DNA of 64,000 nt from Arthrobacter sp. PM3 (GCF_003352915.1 NZ_CP022314.1:3210713-3274712), one strand, 5' to 3'. Shown: positions 44,217-54,510, numbered from the stretch's first letter. Numbers and translations are program-made. Notes: a model not told the origin generated them from the sequence alone.

Positions 44217-44915
44217 ATGGCTTTGACGCCAGAAGACGTTGTCAACAAGCGCTTTCAGCCGACCAAGTTCCGCGAAGGCTACGACCAGGACGAGGTAGAT
44301 GACTTCCTGGACGAGATCGTGGTGGAACTGCGGCGCCTGAACCAGGAGAACGACGAGCTGCGCAAGAAGCTCGCCGAATCCGGCGCCGGCACGCCTGCCA
44401 GCTCCGCAGCCGCCGCACCCGTGGTGGAAAAGGTCCCGGCGCCCGTCAAGGCCGAGAAGGAAGACACCGCCAAGGCCGAAGCCGAGGCGAAGGCAAAGGC
44501 AGCTGCAGAAGCCGCCAAGAAGAAGGAAGCCGAGCAGGCCGCCGCGAAGGCCGCCCAGGCTGTCGAGCCGGCGCGCGCCGCCGCCACCCCGGCTTCCGAG
44601 TCCGCCGCCGGCCTGCTGGCCATGGCCCAGCAGATGCACGACAAGCACGTCGCCGACGGCGAGCAGCAGCGCGACAAGATCATCGCTGAGGCCCAGATCG
44701 AGGCCAGCAGCCTCGTCAACGATGCGCAGGAAAAGTCCCGCAAGATCCTCGGTGCCCTCGAGCAGCAGCGCTCCGTCCTGGAACGCAAGGTCGAGCAGCT
44801 CCGCGGCTTCGAGCGCGACTACCGTTCGCGCCTCAAGGCCTACATCGAAGGCCAGCTCCGCGACCTCGACGCGCGCGGTTCCGTTGCCGCCCCCGAGGTC
44901 GGCGAAGCCAGCTAG
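44217..44915 (+). CDS. divIVA: DivIVA / Wag31 polar growth protein
   Basis: A 232-residue coiled-coil scaffold. The N-terminal membrane-curvature-sensing DivIVA domain (1-60: LTPEDVVNKRFQPTKFREGYDQDEVDDFLDEI is the conserved core, split by F17/R18-type residues) is followed by an Ala/Lys/Glu-rich linker (65-140) and a second coiled coil (about 145-215). In actinobacteria it marks poles and septa and recruits the cell-wall machinery; in mycobacteria it is a Ser/Thr kinase substrate. ATG 44217 has GAGGTGA upstream. Confidence 0.95.
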   Translation: MALTPEDVVNKRFQPTKFREGYDQDEVDDFLDEIVVELRRLNQENDELRKKLAESGAGTPASSAAAAPVVEKVPAPVKAEKEDTAKAEAEAKAKAAAEAAKKKEAEQAAAKAAQAVEPARAAATPASESAAGLLAMAQQMHDKHVADGEQQRDKIIAEAQIEASSLVNDAQEKSRKILGALEQQRSVLERKVEQLRGFERDYRSRLKAYIEGQLRDLDARGSVAAPEVGEAS

Positions 44916-45059
44916 CGAATTAAGCAAGTATTCTGAAAGCCGGTGGCTGAGGATTCCTCGGCCGCCGGCTTTTCATATTCCCCGCACATGACCGGTCCCG
45001 GTGCCGGCCCCTGCGGACCGCCACCCCGGTCTCCGTACTGGCTCCCGAACGAAAGCCCT

Positions 45060-45638
45060 ATGACTGACGCACCCTCACCAGACGCCACCCAGCCTGCCGA
45101 GCCGGCGCCGCCCGTGCAGCCCCGGCCGCGCCGGGCGTCGCTGTTCATCCTGTTCGCTGCCTTCGCGGTCTTCGCTTACGGGTTCGACCAGCTGACCAAG
45201 CTCTGGGTCACGAGCACCATGACCGAGGGCGAACGGATTCCCGTGATTCCGCCGCTGCTGCACTGGTTCTACATCCGCAACTCCGGAGCGGCCTTCTCGA
45301 TCGGCGAGAACGTCACCTGGGTGTTCACGATCATCATGGCGGCGGTGTCCGTCGCGATCCTGGTCCAGTTGCGCAGGCTCGGGTCCTTCTGGTGGGCGCT
45401 GGCGCTCGGGCTGCTGCTGGGCGGCGCCCTGGGCAACCTGACGGACCGGCTGTTCCGGGAGCCGTCCTTCGCCATGGGCCACGTGGTTGACTTCATCCAG
45501 CTGCCGAACTTCGCCATCTTCAACATCGCCGACTCCGCGGTCGTCTCGGCCGTGGTGATCATCTGCCTGCTGACACTGCGCGGGATTGCGCTGGACGGCT
45601 CGCACCACACGAAGGACACGGTGGCCAAGGATGTCTGA
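45060..45638 (+). CDS. lspA: Lipoprotein signal peptidase
   Basis: An aspartic membrane protease (SPase II) of 192 residues that cleaves prolipoprotein signal peptides. Four transmembrane helices are visible. The catalytic aspartates lie in GNLTDRLFR and FNIADSAV, with [17 protein letters not shown] being the family signature. I choose ATG 45060; the frame is open to a GTG at 44943 but that extra region is GC-rich and not conserved in character. Neither start has a strong ribosome site. Confidence 0.92.
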   Translation: MTDAPSPDATQPAEPAPPVQPRPRRASLFILFAAFAVFAYGFDQLTKLWVTSTMTEGERIPVIPPLLHWFYIRNSGAAFSIGENVTWVFTIIMAAVSVAILVQLRRLGSFWWALALGLLLGGALGNLTDRLFREPSFAMGHVVDFIQLPNFAIFNIADSAVVSAVVIICLLTLRGIALDGSHHTKDTVAKDV

Positions 45639-46599
45639 CGCCGTGGCCGCAGAGGCCGGCCAGCAGCCCGGGGGGCAGCGGCGGTTCACCGTGCCCGAAG
45701 AACTGGCCGGAGCGCGCGTGGATGCCGGCCTGGCCAGGCTGATGGACATCTCCCGCTCCCAGGCCGCCGCCCTGATCGCGGAAGGCAATGTCAGCAGCGG
45801 CGCCGGGCCGGTCGGCAAATCGCTCAAGCTGGCAGCCGGCACCGTGCTGGACGTCGTGGTGCCGGATCGCCGGGACCCCCTGGAAATCGTGGAGGAAGAA
45901 GTGGAAGGGCTCAAGATCCTGCTGGACGATGACGAGTTCGTGGTCATCGACAAACCGGTCGGCGTTGCAGCCCACCCCTCGCCCGGCTGGGTCGGACCCA
46001 CGGTAGTGGGCGGCCTCGCCGGGCTCGGGTACCGGATTTCGACGTCGGGTGCCCCGGAACGTGCCGGGATCGTCCACCGGCTCGACGTCGGCACGTCCGG
46101 GGTCATGGTGGTCGCCAAGACCGAGAACGCCTACACCGTGCTGAAACGCGCCTTCAAGGAGCGCACGGTGGACAAGGTGTACCACGCCGTCGTGCAGGGT
46201 CTTCCGGATCCGCTCGCCGGCACAATCGACGCGCCCATCGGCCGGCACCCGGGCCATGACTGGCGGTTCGCCGTCGTCGAGGACGGTCGCGACTCGGTCA
46301 CCCACTACGAGGTCCTGGAAGCGTTCGGCAAGGCCTCGCTGGTGGAGGTGCACCTGGAAACGGGCCGCACGCACCAGATCCGCGTGCACTTTTCCGCGCT
46401 GCGACACCCCTGCGCCGGTGACCTCACTTACGGCGCGGACCCGCGGCTGGCCGCCACCCTGGGGCTGACCCGGCAATGGCTGCACGCCCGCGAACTGTCC
46501 TTCGACCACCCGCGGACCGGGGAACGGGTCACCGTCACCAGCGAGTACCCGCAGGACCTGCAGTACGCCCTCGAGGTGCTGGAGTCCGGGAAAGCCTGA
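45631..46599 (+). CDS. rluD: 23S rRNA pseudouridine synthase, RluD type
   Basis: A 322-residue pseudouridine synthase of the RluA/RluD family. The N-terminal S4 RNA-binding domain (about 18-85) is followed by the catalytic domain with HRLDVGTSG, whose aspartate is the nucleophile, and GRTHQIRVH. Large-subunit rRNA is the likely substrate. ATG 45631 overlaps the end of lspA by 8 bases, so they are coupled; the same pairing is common in bacteria. Confidence 0.93.
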   Translation: MSDAVAAEAGQQPGGQRRFTVPEELAGARVDAGLARLMDISRSQAAALIAEGNVSSGAGPVGKSLKLAAGTVLDVVVPDRRDPLEIVEEEVEGLKILLDDDEFVVIDKPVGVAAHPSPGWVGPTVVGGLAGLGYRISTSGAPERAGIVHRLDVGTSGVMVVAKTENAYTVLKRAFKERTVDKVYHAVVQGLPDPLAGTIDAPIGRHPGHDWRFAVVEDGRDSVTHYEVLEAFGKASLVEVHLETGRTHQIRVHFSALRHPCAGDLTYGADPRLAATLGLTRQWLHARELSFDHPRTGERVTVTSEYPQDLQYALEVLESGKA

Positions 46600-46628
46600 G
46601 CCTGCACTCCGTTGTCGCACCGCGGCAC

Positions 46629-46634
46629 TAGAAT
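46629..46634 (+). promoter_or_regulatory. -10 element of dnaE
   Basis: TAGAAT stands 6 bases before the GTG start of dnaE, with no Shine-Dalgarno sequence between. Leaderless transcription is likely. Confidence 0.5.
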
Positions 46635-46640
46635 GGTCCG

Positions 46641-49600
46641 GTGACTTCCAGCAACGACTCGTTTGTCCATCTCCACAACCACACCGAGTACTCGATGCTG
46701 GACGGCGCCGCCCGGCTCGGTGAACTGTTCGACGAAACCGAGCGGCTGGGCATGCCCGCCCTCGCCACGACGGACCACGGCTACCTGTTCGGGGCCTTCG
46801 ACTTCTGGAAGCGGGCAACGGACAAGGGCATCCGGCCGATCATCGGCGTCGAGGCCTACGTGACCCCCGGGACCGCCCGCGGGGACAAGAGCCGCGTGCG
46901 GTGGGGCGAGGAACACCAGCGCAAGGACGACATCTCCGGCGGTGGCTCCTACACCCACATGACCCTGCTCAGCTACAACAACACGGGCATGCGGAACCTC
47001 TTCCGGGCCTCCTCGATCGCCTCCCTCGACTCGGTCTTCGGCAAGTGGCCCCGGCTGGACCGGGAACTGCTGAACACCTACTCGGAAGGCCTGATCGCCA
47101 CCACAGGGTGCCCCTCCGGCGAAGTCCAGACCAGGCTCCGGCTCGGGCAGTACCGCGAGGCCCTGGAGGCCGCAGCCGAGTTCCGCGACATCTTCGGCGC
47201 CGAAAACTACTTCTGCGAACTCATGGACCACGGCCTGGACATCGAGCGGCGCGTCACCGGCGACCTCCTCCGCCTGGCGAAGGAACTGAACCTGCCGCTG
47301 GTGGCCACCAACGACCTCCACTACACGCACGAGCACGACGCGAAGGCCCACGAAGCCCTGCTGGCCATCCAGTCCGGCTCCACCCTCCTGGAGCCGACTT
47401 ACGACAACGGCGGATCCCGCTTCGCCTTCTCCGGCAGCGGCTACTACCTGAAGTCGCCGCAGGAAATGCGGGAACTGTTCCGCGACCACCCGGACGCCTG
47501 CGACAACACGCTCCTGATCGCCGAACGCTGCGAAGTCTCGTTCAACACCGGCGCCAACTACATGCCGCGCTTCCCCTGCCCGGAGGGCGAGGACGAAACG
47601 TCCTGGCTGGTCAAGGAAGTCGACAAGGGGCTCCACTACCGCTATCCCCAGGGCATCCCGGACAAGGTCCGCAAGCAGGCCGACTACGAGCTGGAAGTCA
47701 TCACCTCCATGGGCTTCCCGGGCTACTTCCTCGTGGTGGCCGACTTCATCAACTGGGCCAAGAACAACGGCATCCGCGTCGGTCCCGGCCGCGGTTCCGG
47801 CGCCGGCTCCATGGTCGCGTACGCCATGCGCATCACCGACCTCGACCCGCTGCACCACGGCCTGATCTTCGAACGCTTCCTCAACCCGGACCGCGTCTCG
47901 ATGCCTGACTTCGACGTCGACTTCGATGACCGGCGCCGCTCCGAAGTGATCGACTACGTCACGCGCAAGTACGGCGACGAACGCGTGGCGATGATCGTCA
48001 CCTACGGCACCATCAAGACCAAGCAGGCGCTCAAGGACTCCTCGCGCGTGCTGGGCTATCCGTTCAGCATGGGCGAGCAGCTGACCAAGGCGCTGCCGCC
48101 GGCCGTGATGGCCAAGGACATTCCGCTCGCGGACATCCAGAACCCGCAGGCCAAGCGCTACGGCGAGGCCGGGGACTTCCGGCAGCTGATCGCCACCGAC
48201 CCGGAAGCGGCGAAAGTCTTCGAGACCGCGCTGGGCATCGAGGGGCTGAAGCGCCAGTGGGGCGTCCACGCCGCCGGTGTCATCATGTCCTCGGACCCCA
48301 TCATCGACGTCATCCCGATCATGCGCCGCTTCCAGGACGGGCAGGTCATCACCCAGTTCGACTACCCGACGTCCGAGGGCCTTGGCCTGATCAAGATGGA
48401 CTTCCTGGGCCTGCGGAACCTGACGATCATTTCCGATGCCCTGGAGAACATCAAGATGAACCGGGGCGTGGACCTCGACCTCGAAACCCTGGCACTGGAC
48501 GACGCCGCCTCCTACGAACTGCTGGCCCGCGGCGACACCCTGGGCGTCTTCCAGCTCGACGGCGGGCCCATGCGGTCCCTGCTGAAGCTGATGAAGCCTG
48601 ACAACTTCGAAGACATCTCCGCCGTGCTGGCCCTCTACCGGCCCGGCCCCATGGGCGCGAACGCGCACACCGACTACGCCCTGCGCAAGAACAAGATCCA
48701 GGACGTCATCCCGATCCACCCGGAGCTCGAGGAACCGCTGAAGGAGATCCTCGGCGGGACGTTCGGCCTGATCGTCTACCAGGAGCAGGTCATGGCCGTG
48801 GCGCAGAAGCTGGCCGGCTACTCGCTGGGCCAGGCGGACATCCTGCGCCGCGCGATGGGCAAAAAGAAGAAATCCGAGCTCGACAAACAGTTCGAGGGCT
48901 TCTCCCAGGGCATGCAGGACAACGGCTACTCCATGGAAGCCGTCAAGACCCTCTGGGACATTCTGCTGCCCTTCTCCGACTACGCCTTCAACAAGGCGCA
49001 CTCGGCCGCCTACGGCGTCATCTCCTACTGGACGGCCTACCTGAAGGCGCACTACGCGCCGGAGTACATGGCCGCGCTGCTCACCTCCGTGGGCGACGAC
49101 AAGGACAAGTCGGCCATCTACCTCAACGAATGCCGGCGCATGGGCATCACGGTGCTCCCGCCGGACGTCAATGAGTCGGCCCTGAACTTCACGCCGGTGG
49201 GCAACGATATCCGCTTCGGCATGGGGGCAATCCGCAACGTCGGGGTCAACGCCGTGGAAGCCATGGTCGCGGCGCGTGAAAAGGAAGGCGCGTACACCTC
49301 GTTCAAGGACTACCTCATGAAGGTCCCCGCGGTGGTCTGCAACAAGCGCACCATCGAATCCCTGATCAAGGCCGGCGCGTTCGACTCCCTGGGCCATCAC
49401 CGCCGCGCCCTGGCCATGGTCCACGAGGAAGCGATCGACTCCGTGATCACCCTCAAACGCAACGAGGCGATCGGCCAGTTCGACCTCTTCGCCGGCTTCG
49501 AGGACCAGGAACCCGAAGCCTCGCTCAGCACCGAGATCCCGGACCTGCCCGAATGGGAGAAAAAGGACAAGCTGGCGTTCGAGCGCGACATGCTCGGCCT

Positions 49601-50198
49601 TTACGTCTCCGACCACCCCTTGCAGGGCCTGGAGGGGCTCCTCAGCCAGCACGCCGACCGCTCGATCACCTCGATCATCGCCGAGGACGGCCCGCAGGAC
49701 GGCGCCATCGTGACCATCGCGGGCATGATCACCTCGCTCAGCCGCCGGATCGCGAAGGCCAGCGGCAACGCCTACGCCCGAGCCGAAATCGAGGACCTTG
49801 CCGGCTCAATGGAAGTCATGTTCTTCGGCCAGGTTTACGGCCCCATCGCCTCGGTGCTGGCCGAAGACCTGATCGTGGTGGTCAAGGGCCGCCTGCAACG
49901 GCGCGACGACGGTGCCGTCACCTTGAACTGCATGGAACTTTCCGTGCCGGACCTCAGCGACAGCCAGAACGGACCCGTGGTGATCACCTTGGCGACCCAC
50001 AAGGCCACCGAGGCCGTGGTCACCGAGCTCGGCGACGTGCTGCGCACCCACCGCGGCAACTCCGAGGTCCGGCTGCACCTGCAAGGCGACACCCGGGTGG
50101 AGGTCATGGCCCTGCCGGTGCACCTGCGCGTCAACCCGAACCCGTCCCTGTTCGGGGACCTGAAGGTCCTGCTCGGCCCGACCTGCCTGGACAACTAG
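46641..50198 (+). CDS. dnaE: DNA polymerase III alpha subunit
   Basis: The replicative polymerase, 1185 residues, DnaE1 type. The N-terminal PHP domain begins HLHNHTEYSMLDG, with metal-binding histidines preserved, so a proofreading PHP is possible as in mycobacteria. The palm has PDFDVDFDD with catalytic aspartates D425 and D427, plus GPGRGSGAGSMVAYA. A helix-hairpin-helix region and an OB fold (about 990-1090) follow, then a C-terminal tau-binding region. The stop overlaps the convergent flavin reductase-like gene by 4 bases. Confidence 0.97.
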   Translation: MTSSNDSFVHLHNHTEYSMLDGAARLGELFDETERLGMPALATTDHGYLFGAFDFWKRATDKGIRPIIGVEAYVTPGTARGDKSRVRWGEEHQRKDDISGGGSYTHMTLLSYNNTGMRNLFRASSIASLDSVFGKWPRLDRELLNTYSEGLIATTGCPSGEVQTRLRLGQYREALEAAAEFRDIFGAENYFCELMDHGLDIERRVTGDLLRLAKELNLPLVATNDLHYTHEHDAKAHEALLAIQSGSTLLEPTYDNGGSRFAFSGSGYYLKSPQEMRELFRDHPDACDNTLLIAERCEVSFNTGANYMPRFPCPEGEDETSWLVKEVDKGLHYRYPQGIPDKVRKQADYELEVITSMGFPGYFLVVADFINWAKNNGIRVGPGRGSGAGSMVAYAMRITDLDPLHHGLIFERFLNPDRVSMPDFDVDFDDRRRSEVIDYVTRKYGDERVAMIVTYGTIKTKQALKDSSRVLGYPFSMGEQLTKALPPAVMAKDIPLADIQNPQAKRYGEAGDFRQLIATDPEAAKVFETALGIEGLKRQWGVHAAGVIMSSDPIIDVIPIMRRFQDGQVITQFDYPTSEGLGLIKMDFLGLRNLTIISDALENIKMNRGVDLDLETLALDDAASYELLARGDTLGVFQLDGGPMRSLLKLMKPDNFEDISAVLALYRPGPMGANAHTDYALRKNKIQDVIPIHPELEEPLKEILGGTFGLIVYQEQVMAVAQKLAGYSLGQADILRRAMGKKKKSELDKQFEGFSQGMQDNGYSMEAVKTLWDILLPFSDYAFNKAHSAAYGVISYWTAYLKAHYAPEYMAALLTSVGDDKDKSAIYLNECRRMGITVLPPDVNESALNFTPVGNDIRFGMGAIRNVGVNAVEAMVAAREKEGAYTSFKDYLMKVPAVVCNKRTIESLIKAGAFDSLGHHRRALAMVHEEAIDSVITLKRNEAIGQFDLFAGFEDQEPEASLSTEIPDLPEWEKKDKLAFERDMLGLYVSDHPLQGLEGLLSQHADRSITSIIAEDGPQDGAIVTIAGMITSLSRRIAKASGNAYARAEIEDLAGSMEVMFFGQVYGPIASVLAEDLIVVVKGRLQRRDDGAVTLNCMELSVPDLSDSQNGPVVITLATHKATEAVVTELGDVLRTHRGNSEVRLHLQGDTRVEVMALPVHLRVNPNPSLFGDLKVLLGPTCLDN

Positions 50199-50695
50199 AT
50201 TTCGTAGTCGAGCGGCACCGGCTGGCCGTAGGCCCCGGAGTGGTAGAGCAGGGGAGCGCCGTCGTCGCCGACCTGGCCCTCCACGACTTCGACCACGACA
50301 ACCGCGTTGTTCTCGAACGAGAGCCGCATCTGGACCTTGCCGATCAGCCAGCCGGTCACGCCCTTGAGCACGGGAACATCGTGGGGCCCAAGCTCCCAGT
50401 GGTCGCCGTCGAACCGGTTGCCGGCCCGGGCGAAGCGCTCGGCGAGGTCCTGGTTCTCCAGGCCCAGCATGTGCACCCCGATGTAGCTCGTGTTGGCCAC
50501 GGCCGGCCAGGATCGCGAGGTCCGGGCCATGTTGAACGTGAAGCGCGGCGGTTTGGCCGAGAGCGAGGCCACCGAGGTGGCCGTGAACCCGAAGGGCAGG
50601 CCGTCGTGGTTGGCCGTGATGATGGCCACCCCTGCTGCGTGCCGGCGGAACATTTCCTTGAACGTCCCTTCGAAGGCTCCGTCGTCTGTAGCCAC
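50195..50695 (-). CDS. Flavin reductase-like (FMN-binding) protein
   Basis: A 166-residue protein of the flavin reductase/split-barrel FMN family. Typical stretches are FRRHAAGVAIITANHDGLPFG-like N-terminal barrel (residues 16-37), FTATSVASLSAKPPRFTFNM and HMLGLENQDLAERFA. It probably reduces flavin with NAD(P)H for a monooxygenase partner, but no monooxygenase is adjacent. The start is GTG 50695 with GGGAG upstream. It converges on dnaE. Confidence 0.85.
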   Translation of the reverse strand: MATDDGAFEGTFKEMFRRHAAGVAIITANHDGLPFGFTATSVASLSAKPPRFTFNMARTSRSWPAVANTSYIGVHMLGLENQDLAERFARAGNRFDGDHWELGPHDVPVLKGVTGWLIGKVQMRLSFENNAVVVVEVVEGQVGDDGAPLLYHSGAYGQPVPLDYEI

Positions 50696-50836
50696 TCTTA
50701 CCCATCTCCCTGCGTGCGAACGTCCTGCTTCCTACCTGCCAGCGTATTCCGCCCGTGGAGGAGTGGGGCAATTTTTTCACCGCGTCCGTCATCTGCTGCC
50801 GCGCGCCGTCATGCGCCCTGCCCGCGGAATCCTTGT

Positions 50837-50842
50837 TACGGT
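50837..50842 (+). promoter_or_regulatory. -10 element of the membrane-protein gene
   Basis: TACGGT lies 7 bases before ATG 50850, supporting that start through a leaderless mRNA. Confidence 0.35.
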
Positions 50843-50849
50843 TTGTTCC

Positions 50850-51431
50850 ATGACACAGCCCGCCGTCGACGGCCCCGTCCAGCACCCCGGGGAGACCATG
50901 ACACCTGAACACCCCCTGGACCCTGAAGGCTCCCGCCAGCGTGAACGGAACCGCCGACGCGGCGCCACCCCATGGGCCAAAGCCGCCGCCATCGCGGCTG
51001 CCGGCATCCCGGTGGGGCTGCTCTGGTGGCTGCTGGCACCGTCGGGCCTGAACCTGCTGACCGGGAATCCGGACCTGGCCGCCGGCACCAACACCGCGAC
51101 ATGGCTGCCCAGGGACCTCGTGCTGGCCGGGCTGTGCCTGCTCGCCGGCTGCATCGCCGGCTCCTTCGTCTCCGGCTCCAAACACGAACAGCCCGCACCC
51201 GGGACGGTGGTCCTGGTGGTCCTGGCCGGCGCCGCCGGCGCGCTGATCGCGTGGGGAACCGGGGTGCTCTGCGCGCGCTGGTGGGGGGCCCCGGCGGATA
51301 CCTCGGCCAGTGCCAGCGTCGCCTTCTCGCTGCGGTCCTATGCTGTCCTCGCCCTCTGGCCCGGTGCGATCGCCCTGGCGATCTTCCTGAACGCACTCTT
51401 CCCGGGCTCCGGCGGCAAACGCCACTCCTGA
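50850..51431 (+). CDS. Hypothetical membrane protein, four predicted helices
   Basis: A 193-residue protein I do not recognise. A hydrophilic, Arg-rich cytoplasmic start (1-43) is followed by four hydrophobic segments (about 45-66, 88-110, 118-142, 158-182) and a short basic tail. I give ATG 50850 because of a -10 element 7 bases upstream; ATG 50898 has GGGGAG upstream and is a good alternative that drops 16 residues. It sits between a divergent flavin reductase-like gene and hisD. Confidence 0.7.
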   Translation: MTQPAVDGPVQHPGETMTPEHPLDPEGSRQRERNRRRGATPWAKAAAIAAAGIPVGLLWWLLAPSGLNLLTGNPDLAAGTNTATWLPRDLVLAGLCLLAGCIAGSFVSGSKHEQPAPGTVVLVVLAGAAGALIAWGTGVLCARWWGAPADTSASASVAFSLRSYAVLALWPGAIALAIFLNALFPGSGGKRHS

Positions 51432-51489
51432 TGCCACACGACAGGCCGGACGGAAGCGTCACAGCGTCGGTCCGCTGCCGCCGGGCGCG

Positions 51490-51495
51490 TAAAAT
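51490..51495 (+). promoter_or_regulatory. -10 element of hisD
   Basis: TAAAAT precedes the hisD GTG by 6 bases; no Shine-Dalgarno sequence is present. Confidence 0.5.
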
Positions 51496-51501
51496 GATCG
51501 G

Positions 51502-52881
51502 GTGAGCCTAACTCCTGACAGTCCTGTGACCACGATTCCCGCCGCCCTCGACTTCCGCACGGTGGACGTGCGCGGCCGGCGTCTGTCCCTCGCCGGGCTC
51601 CGCGCCGCGGTGCCCCGGGCCCAGTCCGGCACCGTGGCCGACGCTGAGGACAAGGTCCTGGAAATCATCTCGGCCGTCCGTACCCGGGGCTTTGGCGCGC
51701 TCCGCGAGCTCGCCCTGAATTTCGACGGCGTCGAGCAGACCCACCCGCGTGTCCCGGCCGAGGCGCTGCGGGCGGCACTGGCCGAACTCGATCCTGCCGT
51801 GCGCGCGGCCTTGGAGGAGTCGATCCGCCGTGCCCGGCGTTTCGCCGACGCCCAGCGCCCGGCCAACGTCGACGTCGAACTCGGCGACGGCGCCGTCGTC
51901 AGCCAGAACTGGGTTCCGGTGGCGCGCGTGGGGCTTTACGTTCCCGGCGGCCTGGCCGTCTACCCCTCCTCGGTGATCATGAATGTGGTTCCCGCCCTGG
52001 CCGCCGGCGTCGAGTCCATCGCGCTGGCGTCCCCGCCGCAGAAGGACTTCGGCGGCCTCCCGCACCCGACGATCCTGGCCGCGGCGTGCCTGCTGGGGAT
52101 CGACGAGGTCTACGCGATCGGCGGGGCACAGGCAATCGCCGCCTTCGCCTACGGCATCCCCGCCGCCGACTCCGACACCCTGCCCGGGATCGACCCCGTG
52201 GACGTCGTGACCGGCCCGGGCAACATCTTCGTGGCCACCGCCAAGCGTCTGGTCAAGGGTGTTGTGGGGATTGATTCCGAGGCCGGCACCACGGAGATCG
52301 CGATCCTCGCGGACTCCACCGCCAATCCGGCCCTGGTGGCCGCGGACCTCATCAGCCAGGCCGAGCACGACCCGAAGGCGGCGTCCGTCCTGGTCACCGA
52401 CTCCGAAGCCCTCGCTGCCGGGGTCCGCGCCGAACTCGCACGCCAGGCGGCCGCCACCAAGCACTCCGCCCGCGTCCGCGAGGCCCTCTCCGGCCCGCAG
52501 TCCGGCGTCGTCCTGGTCGAGGACCTGGAGCAGGGCATCGCGGCCTGCAACGCCTACGCCGCCGAACACCTGGAGATCATGACCGCGGACGCCGCCGGGG
52601 TGGCCGGCCGGATCCGCAGCGCCGGCGCGATCTTCGTGGGGGACTACAGCCCCGTGAGCCTGGGCGACTACTGTGCCGGTTCCAACCACGTGCTGCCGAC
52701 CAGCGGCACGGCCGCCTTCTCCTCCGGGCTGAATGTGACCACTTTCCTGCGCGCCATCCAGGTGGTCAACTACACCCGCTCCGCGCTGGAACAGGTCAGC
52801 GGACACATCGTCAGCCTCGCCGGCGCTGAGGACCTGCCGGCCCACGGCGAGGCCGTCACTGCCCGGTTCGCCGGGAGCTAA
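51502..52881 (+). CDS. hisD: Histidinol dehydrogenase
   Basis: A 459-residue zinc enzyme catalysing the last two steps of histidine synthesis (histidinol to histidine with NAD). Family stretches include [49 protein letters not shown] and the C-terminal [15 protein letters not shown] with zinc/catalytic histidines. The GTG start is leaderless. No other his gene follows; nrdR lies downstream, so hisD is separated from its usual operon partners here. Confidence 0.95.
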   Translation: MSLTPDSPVTTIPAALDFRTVDVRGRRLSLAGLRAAVPRAQSGTVADAEDKVLEIISAVRTRGFGALRELALNFDGVEQTHPRVPAEALRAALAELDPAVRAALEESIRRARRFADAQRPANVDVELGDGAVVSQNWVPVARVGLYVPGGLAVYPSSVIMNVVPALAAGVESIALASPPQKDFGGLPHPTILAAACLLGIDEVYAIGGAQAIAAFAYGIPAADSDTLPGIDPVDVVTGPGNIFVATAKRLVKGVVGIDSEAGTTEIAILADSTANPALVAADLISQAEHDPKAASVLVTDSEALAAGVRAELARQAAATKHSARVREALSGPQSGVVLVEDLEQGIAACNAYAAEHLEIMTADAAGVAGRIRSAGAIFVGDYSPVSLGDYCAGSNHVLPTSGTAAFSSGLNVTTFLRAIQVVNYTRSALEQVSGHIVSLAGAEDLPAHGEAVTARFAGS

Positions 52882-52908
52882 CCGCTCCGCCGGCCGGCCT
52901 CCGCCGGC

Positions 52909-52951
52909 AATAATTACAAAATTGTTATTCAACCGCATCAAGTCGTAAAAT
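52909..52951 (+). promoter_or_regulatory. nrdR promoter with AT-rich dyad
   Basis: TTGTTA (52922-52927), 18-base spacer and TAAAAT (52946-52951). AATAA-N11-TTATT (52909-52929) overlaps the -35, in a marked AT-rich island. The position suits a repressor site. The nrdR leader would be about 65 bases. Confidence 0.55.
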
Positions 52952-53024
52952 GAAGGCGCAGAGCTGTCCTTGACGGCGTCTGGCCATTAGCGTCTGCCTG
53001 CTTGCGACTGGGGGAGGAAACGAC

Positions 53025-53528
53025 ATGTATTGCCCGTTCTGCCGGAACCCTGACTCGCGCGTGGTGGACAGCCGGATCGCCGACGACGGCTCGGCCATCC
53101 GCCGCCGCCGGCAGTGCCCCGAATGCGGCCGCCGGTTCACCACCGTGGAGACCACCAGCCTGACCGTCATCAAGCGTTCCGGCGTCGGCGAGCCTTTCAG
53201 CCGGAGCAAGGTCATCAACGGCGTCCGCAAGGCGTGCCAGGGACGTCCCGTCACAGAGGACGATCTCGCGATGCTGGCCCAGGAAGTCGAAGAGGCCATC
53301 CGGGGCTCCGGCGCGGCCGAAATAGAGGCCCACGAGGTCGGGCTGGCGATCCTTGAACCGCTGCAGCGCCTCGACGAGGTCGCCTACCTGCGCTTCGCCA
53401 GCGTGTACCAGGCCTTCGAATCGCTGGAGGATTTCGAATCCGCGATTTCCCTGCTGCGCCACGAGGCCGAGACCAAGGGCCGGGACGGCAAGAGCCCGAA
53501 GAAGAGCCCGCTCCAGGCGCCGTCGTAA
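53025..53528 (+). CDS. nrdR: Ribonucleotide reductase repressor NrdR
   Basis: A 167-residue repressor that senses ATP/dATP and binds NrdR boxes of ribonucleotide reductase operons. The N-terminal zinc ribbon uses C3, C6, C31 and C34 (CPFC and CPEC), followed by the ATP-cone domain (about 49-139, [23 protein letters not shown] is its start, split over residues 49-71). GGGGGAGGAAA gives a strong ribosome site before ATG 53025. No nrd genes are adjacent. Confidence 0.95.
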   Translation: MYCPFCRNPDSRVVDSRIADDGSAIRRRRQCPECGRRFTTVETTSLTVIKRSGVGEPFSRSKVINGVRKACQGRPVTEDDLAMLAQEVEEAIRGSGAAEIEAHEVGLAILEPLQRLDEVAYLRFASVYQAFESLEDFESAISLLRHEAETKGRDGKSPKKSPLQAPS

Positions 53529-53538
53529 TTTCCAGACA

Positions 53539-53597
53539 ATGAGCTATCACTCCTGCAGGGTTCCAGCGTTCGGAACCCGGCAGGAGTGATAGCTCAT
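53539..53597. terminator. Long palindrome between nrdR and ppgK
   Basis: An 18-bp perfect outer stem (53539-53556 with 53580-53597) and a 7-bp inner stem GGGTTCC/GGAACCC (53558-53564, 53572-53578), separated by a 1x1 internal bulge. It separates two convergent genes. Confidence 0.78.
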
Positions 53598-53609
53598 CCG
53601 GCTGTGCGG

Positions 53610-54413
53610 CTACTTGGCCAGCTTGTGCTTCAATGCGATCTCGACGGCGGCGCCCACGATCCCGGCGTCGTTCTTCAGTTCGGCCGGGACAATCGGCGTG
53701 CGCAGCTTCATGTGCGGCAGGTACTCGTCGGAGCGCTTGGAGATGCCGCCGCCGACGATGAACAGTTCGGGGGAGAACAGGAACTCGACGTGGGAGAAGT
53801 AGCGCTGCAACAGGACGCTGTACTGTTCCCAGCTGAGGCCGTCGCGTTCACGGGCGACGGCGGAGGCTTTGGTCTCGGCGTCGAAGCCGTCGATTTCGAG
53901 GTGGCCGAGTTCGGCGTTGGGGACCAGTTTGCCATCGAAGATGAAGGCCGATCCGATGCCTGTACCCAGGGTGATCACCAGCACGGTGCCCTCGACGCCC
54001 TTGCCGGCACCGAAGCGGGCTTCGGCGAGGCCGGCGGCGTCGGCGTCGTTGATGACCTCCACGGGGCGGCCAAGGCGCGCCGTGAGCATGGTGTCGATGT
54101 CGGCTTCCAGCCACGACTTGTCCACATTGGCGGCCGAGTGGACCACGCCGTGCTGGATGATGCCCGGGAAGGTGACGCCCACGGGGCTGTCGGCGGCCGG
54201 GGCGTCGGAACGGGCGGAGAGTTCTTCGACAACCTGGGCGACGACCTCGGCAACGGACTCCGGCGTGGAGGGCTGCGGGGTGGGGAAGCGCACCCGGTCA
54301 CCGATCAGCTTCCCCTTTTTCAGGTCCACGATCCCGCCCTTGATACCGGTACCGCCGATGTCAATGCCGATCAGCGGGGCGTTCTTCTTCGACTTCTCGT
54401 CCTTCTTGGCCAA
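53610..54413 (-). CDS. ppgK: Polyphosphate glucokinase (ROK family)
   Basis: A 267-residue kinase that phosphorylates glucose using inorganic polyphosphate (and usually ATP). ROK phosphate loop IGIDIGGTGIKGGIVD, catalytic NDADAAGLAEA, and ITLGTGIGSAFI are present. The Cys-rich zinc motif of ordinary ROK glucokinases is absent and LGHLEIDG stands there, as in actinobacterial PPGK and the Arthrobacter glucomannokinase. The start is TTG 54413 with only a weak site. The N-terminal 12 residues are Lys-rich. A second, ATP-type glucokinase is at 10367-11458. Confidence 0.92.
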   Translation of the reverse strand: MAKKDEKSKKNAPLIGIDIGGTGIKGGIVDLKKGKLIGDRVRFPTPQPSTPESVAEVVAQVVEELSARSDAPAADSPVGVTFPGIIQHGVVHSAANVDKSWLEADIDTMLTARLGRPVEVINDADAAGLAEARFGAGKGVEGTVLVITLGTGIGSAFIFDGKLVPNAELGHLEIDGFDAETKASAVARERDGLSWEQYSVLLQRYFSHVEFLFSPELFIVGGGISKRSDEYLPHMKLRTPIVPAELKNDAGIVGAAVEIALKHKLAK

Positions 54414-54510
54414 TATGGTTCCGTTCGTGGCAGGGGCGGGCTGGGGGACCGGGCGGACCCGGCGGATGAAGACGTGGATCTTCGGGGTAACTTCCGTGGT
54501 GGAGCGGAGC

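Noticed and set aside
46428-49652. A 1074-codon open frame antisense to dnaE
   Set aside because: Same effect as above; no family features, and dnaE motifs are intact on the plus strand.
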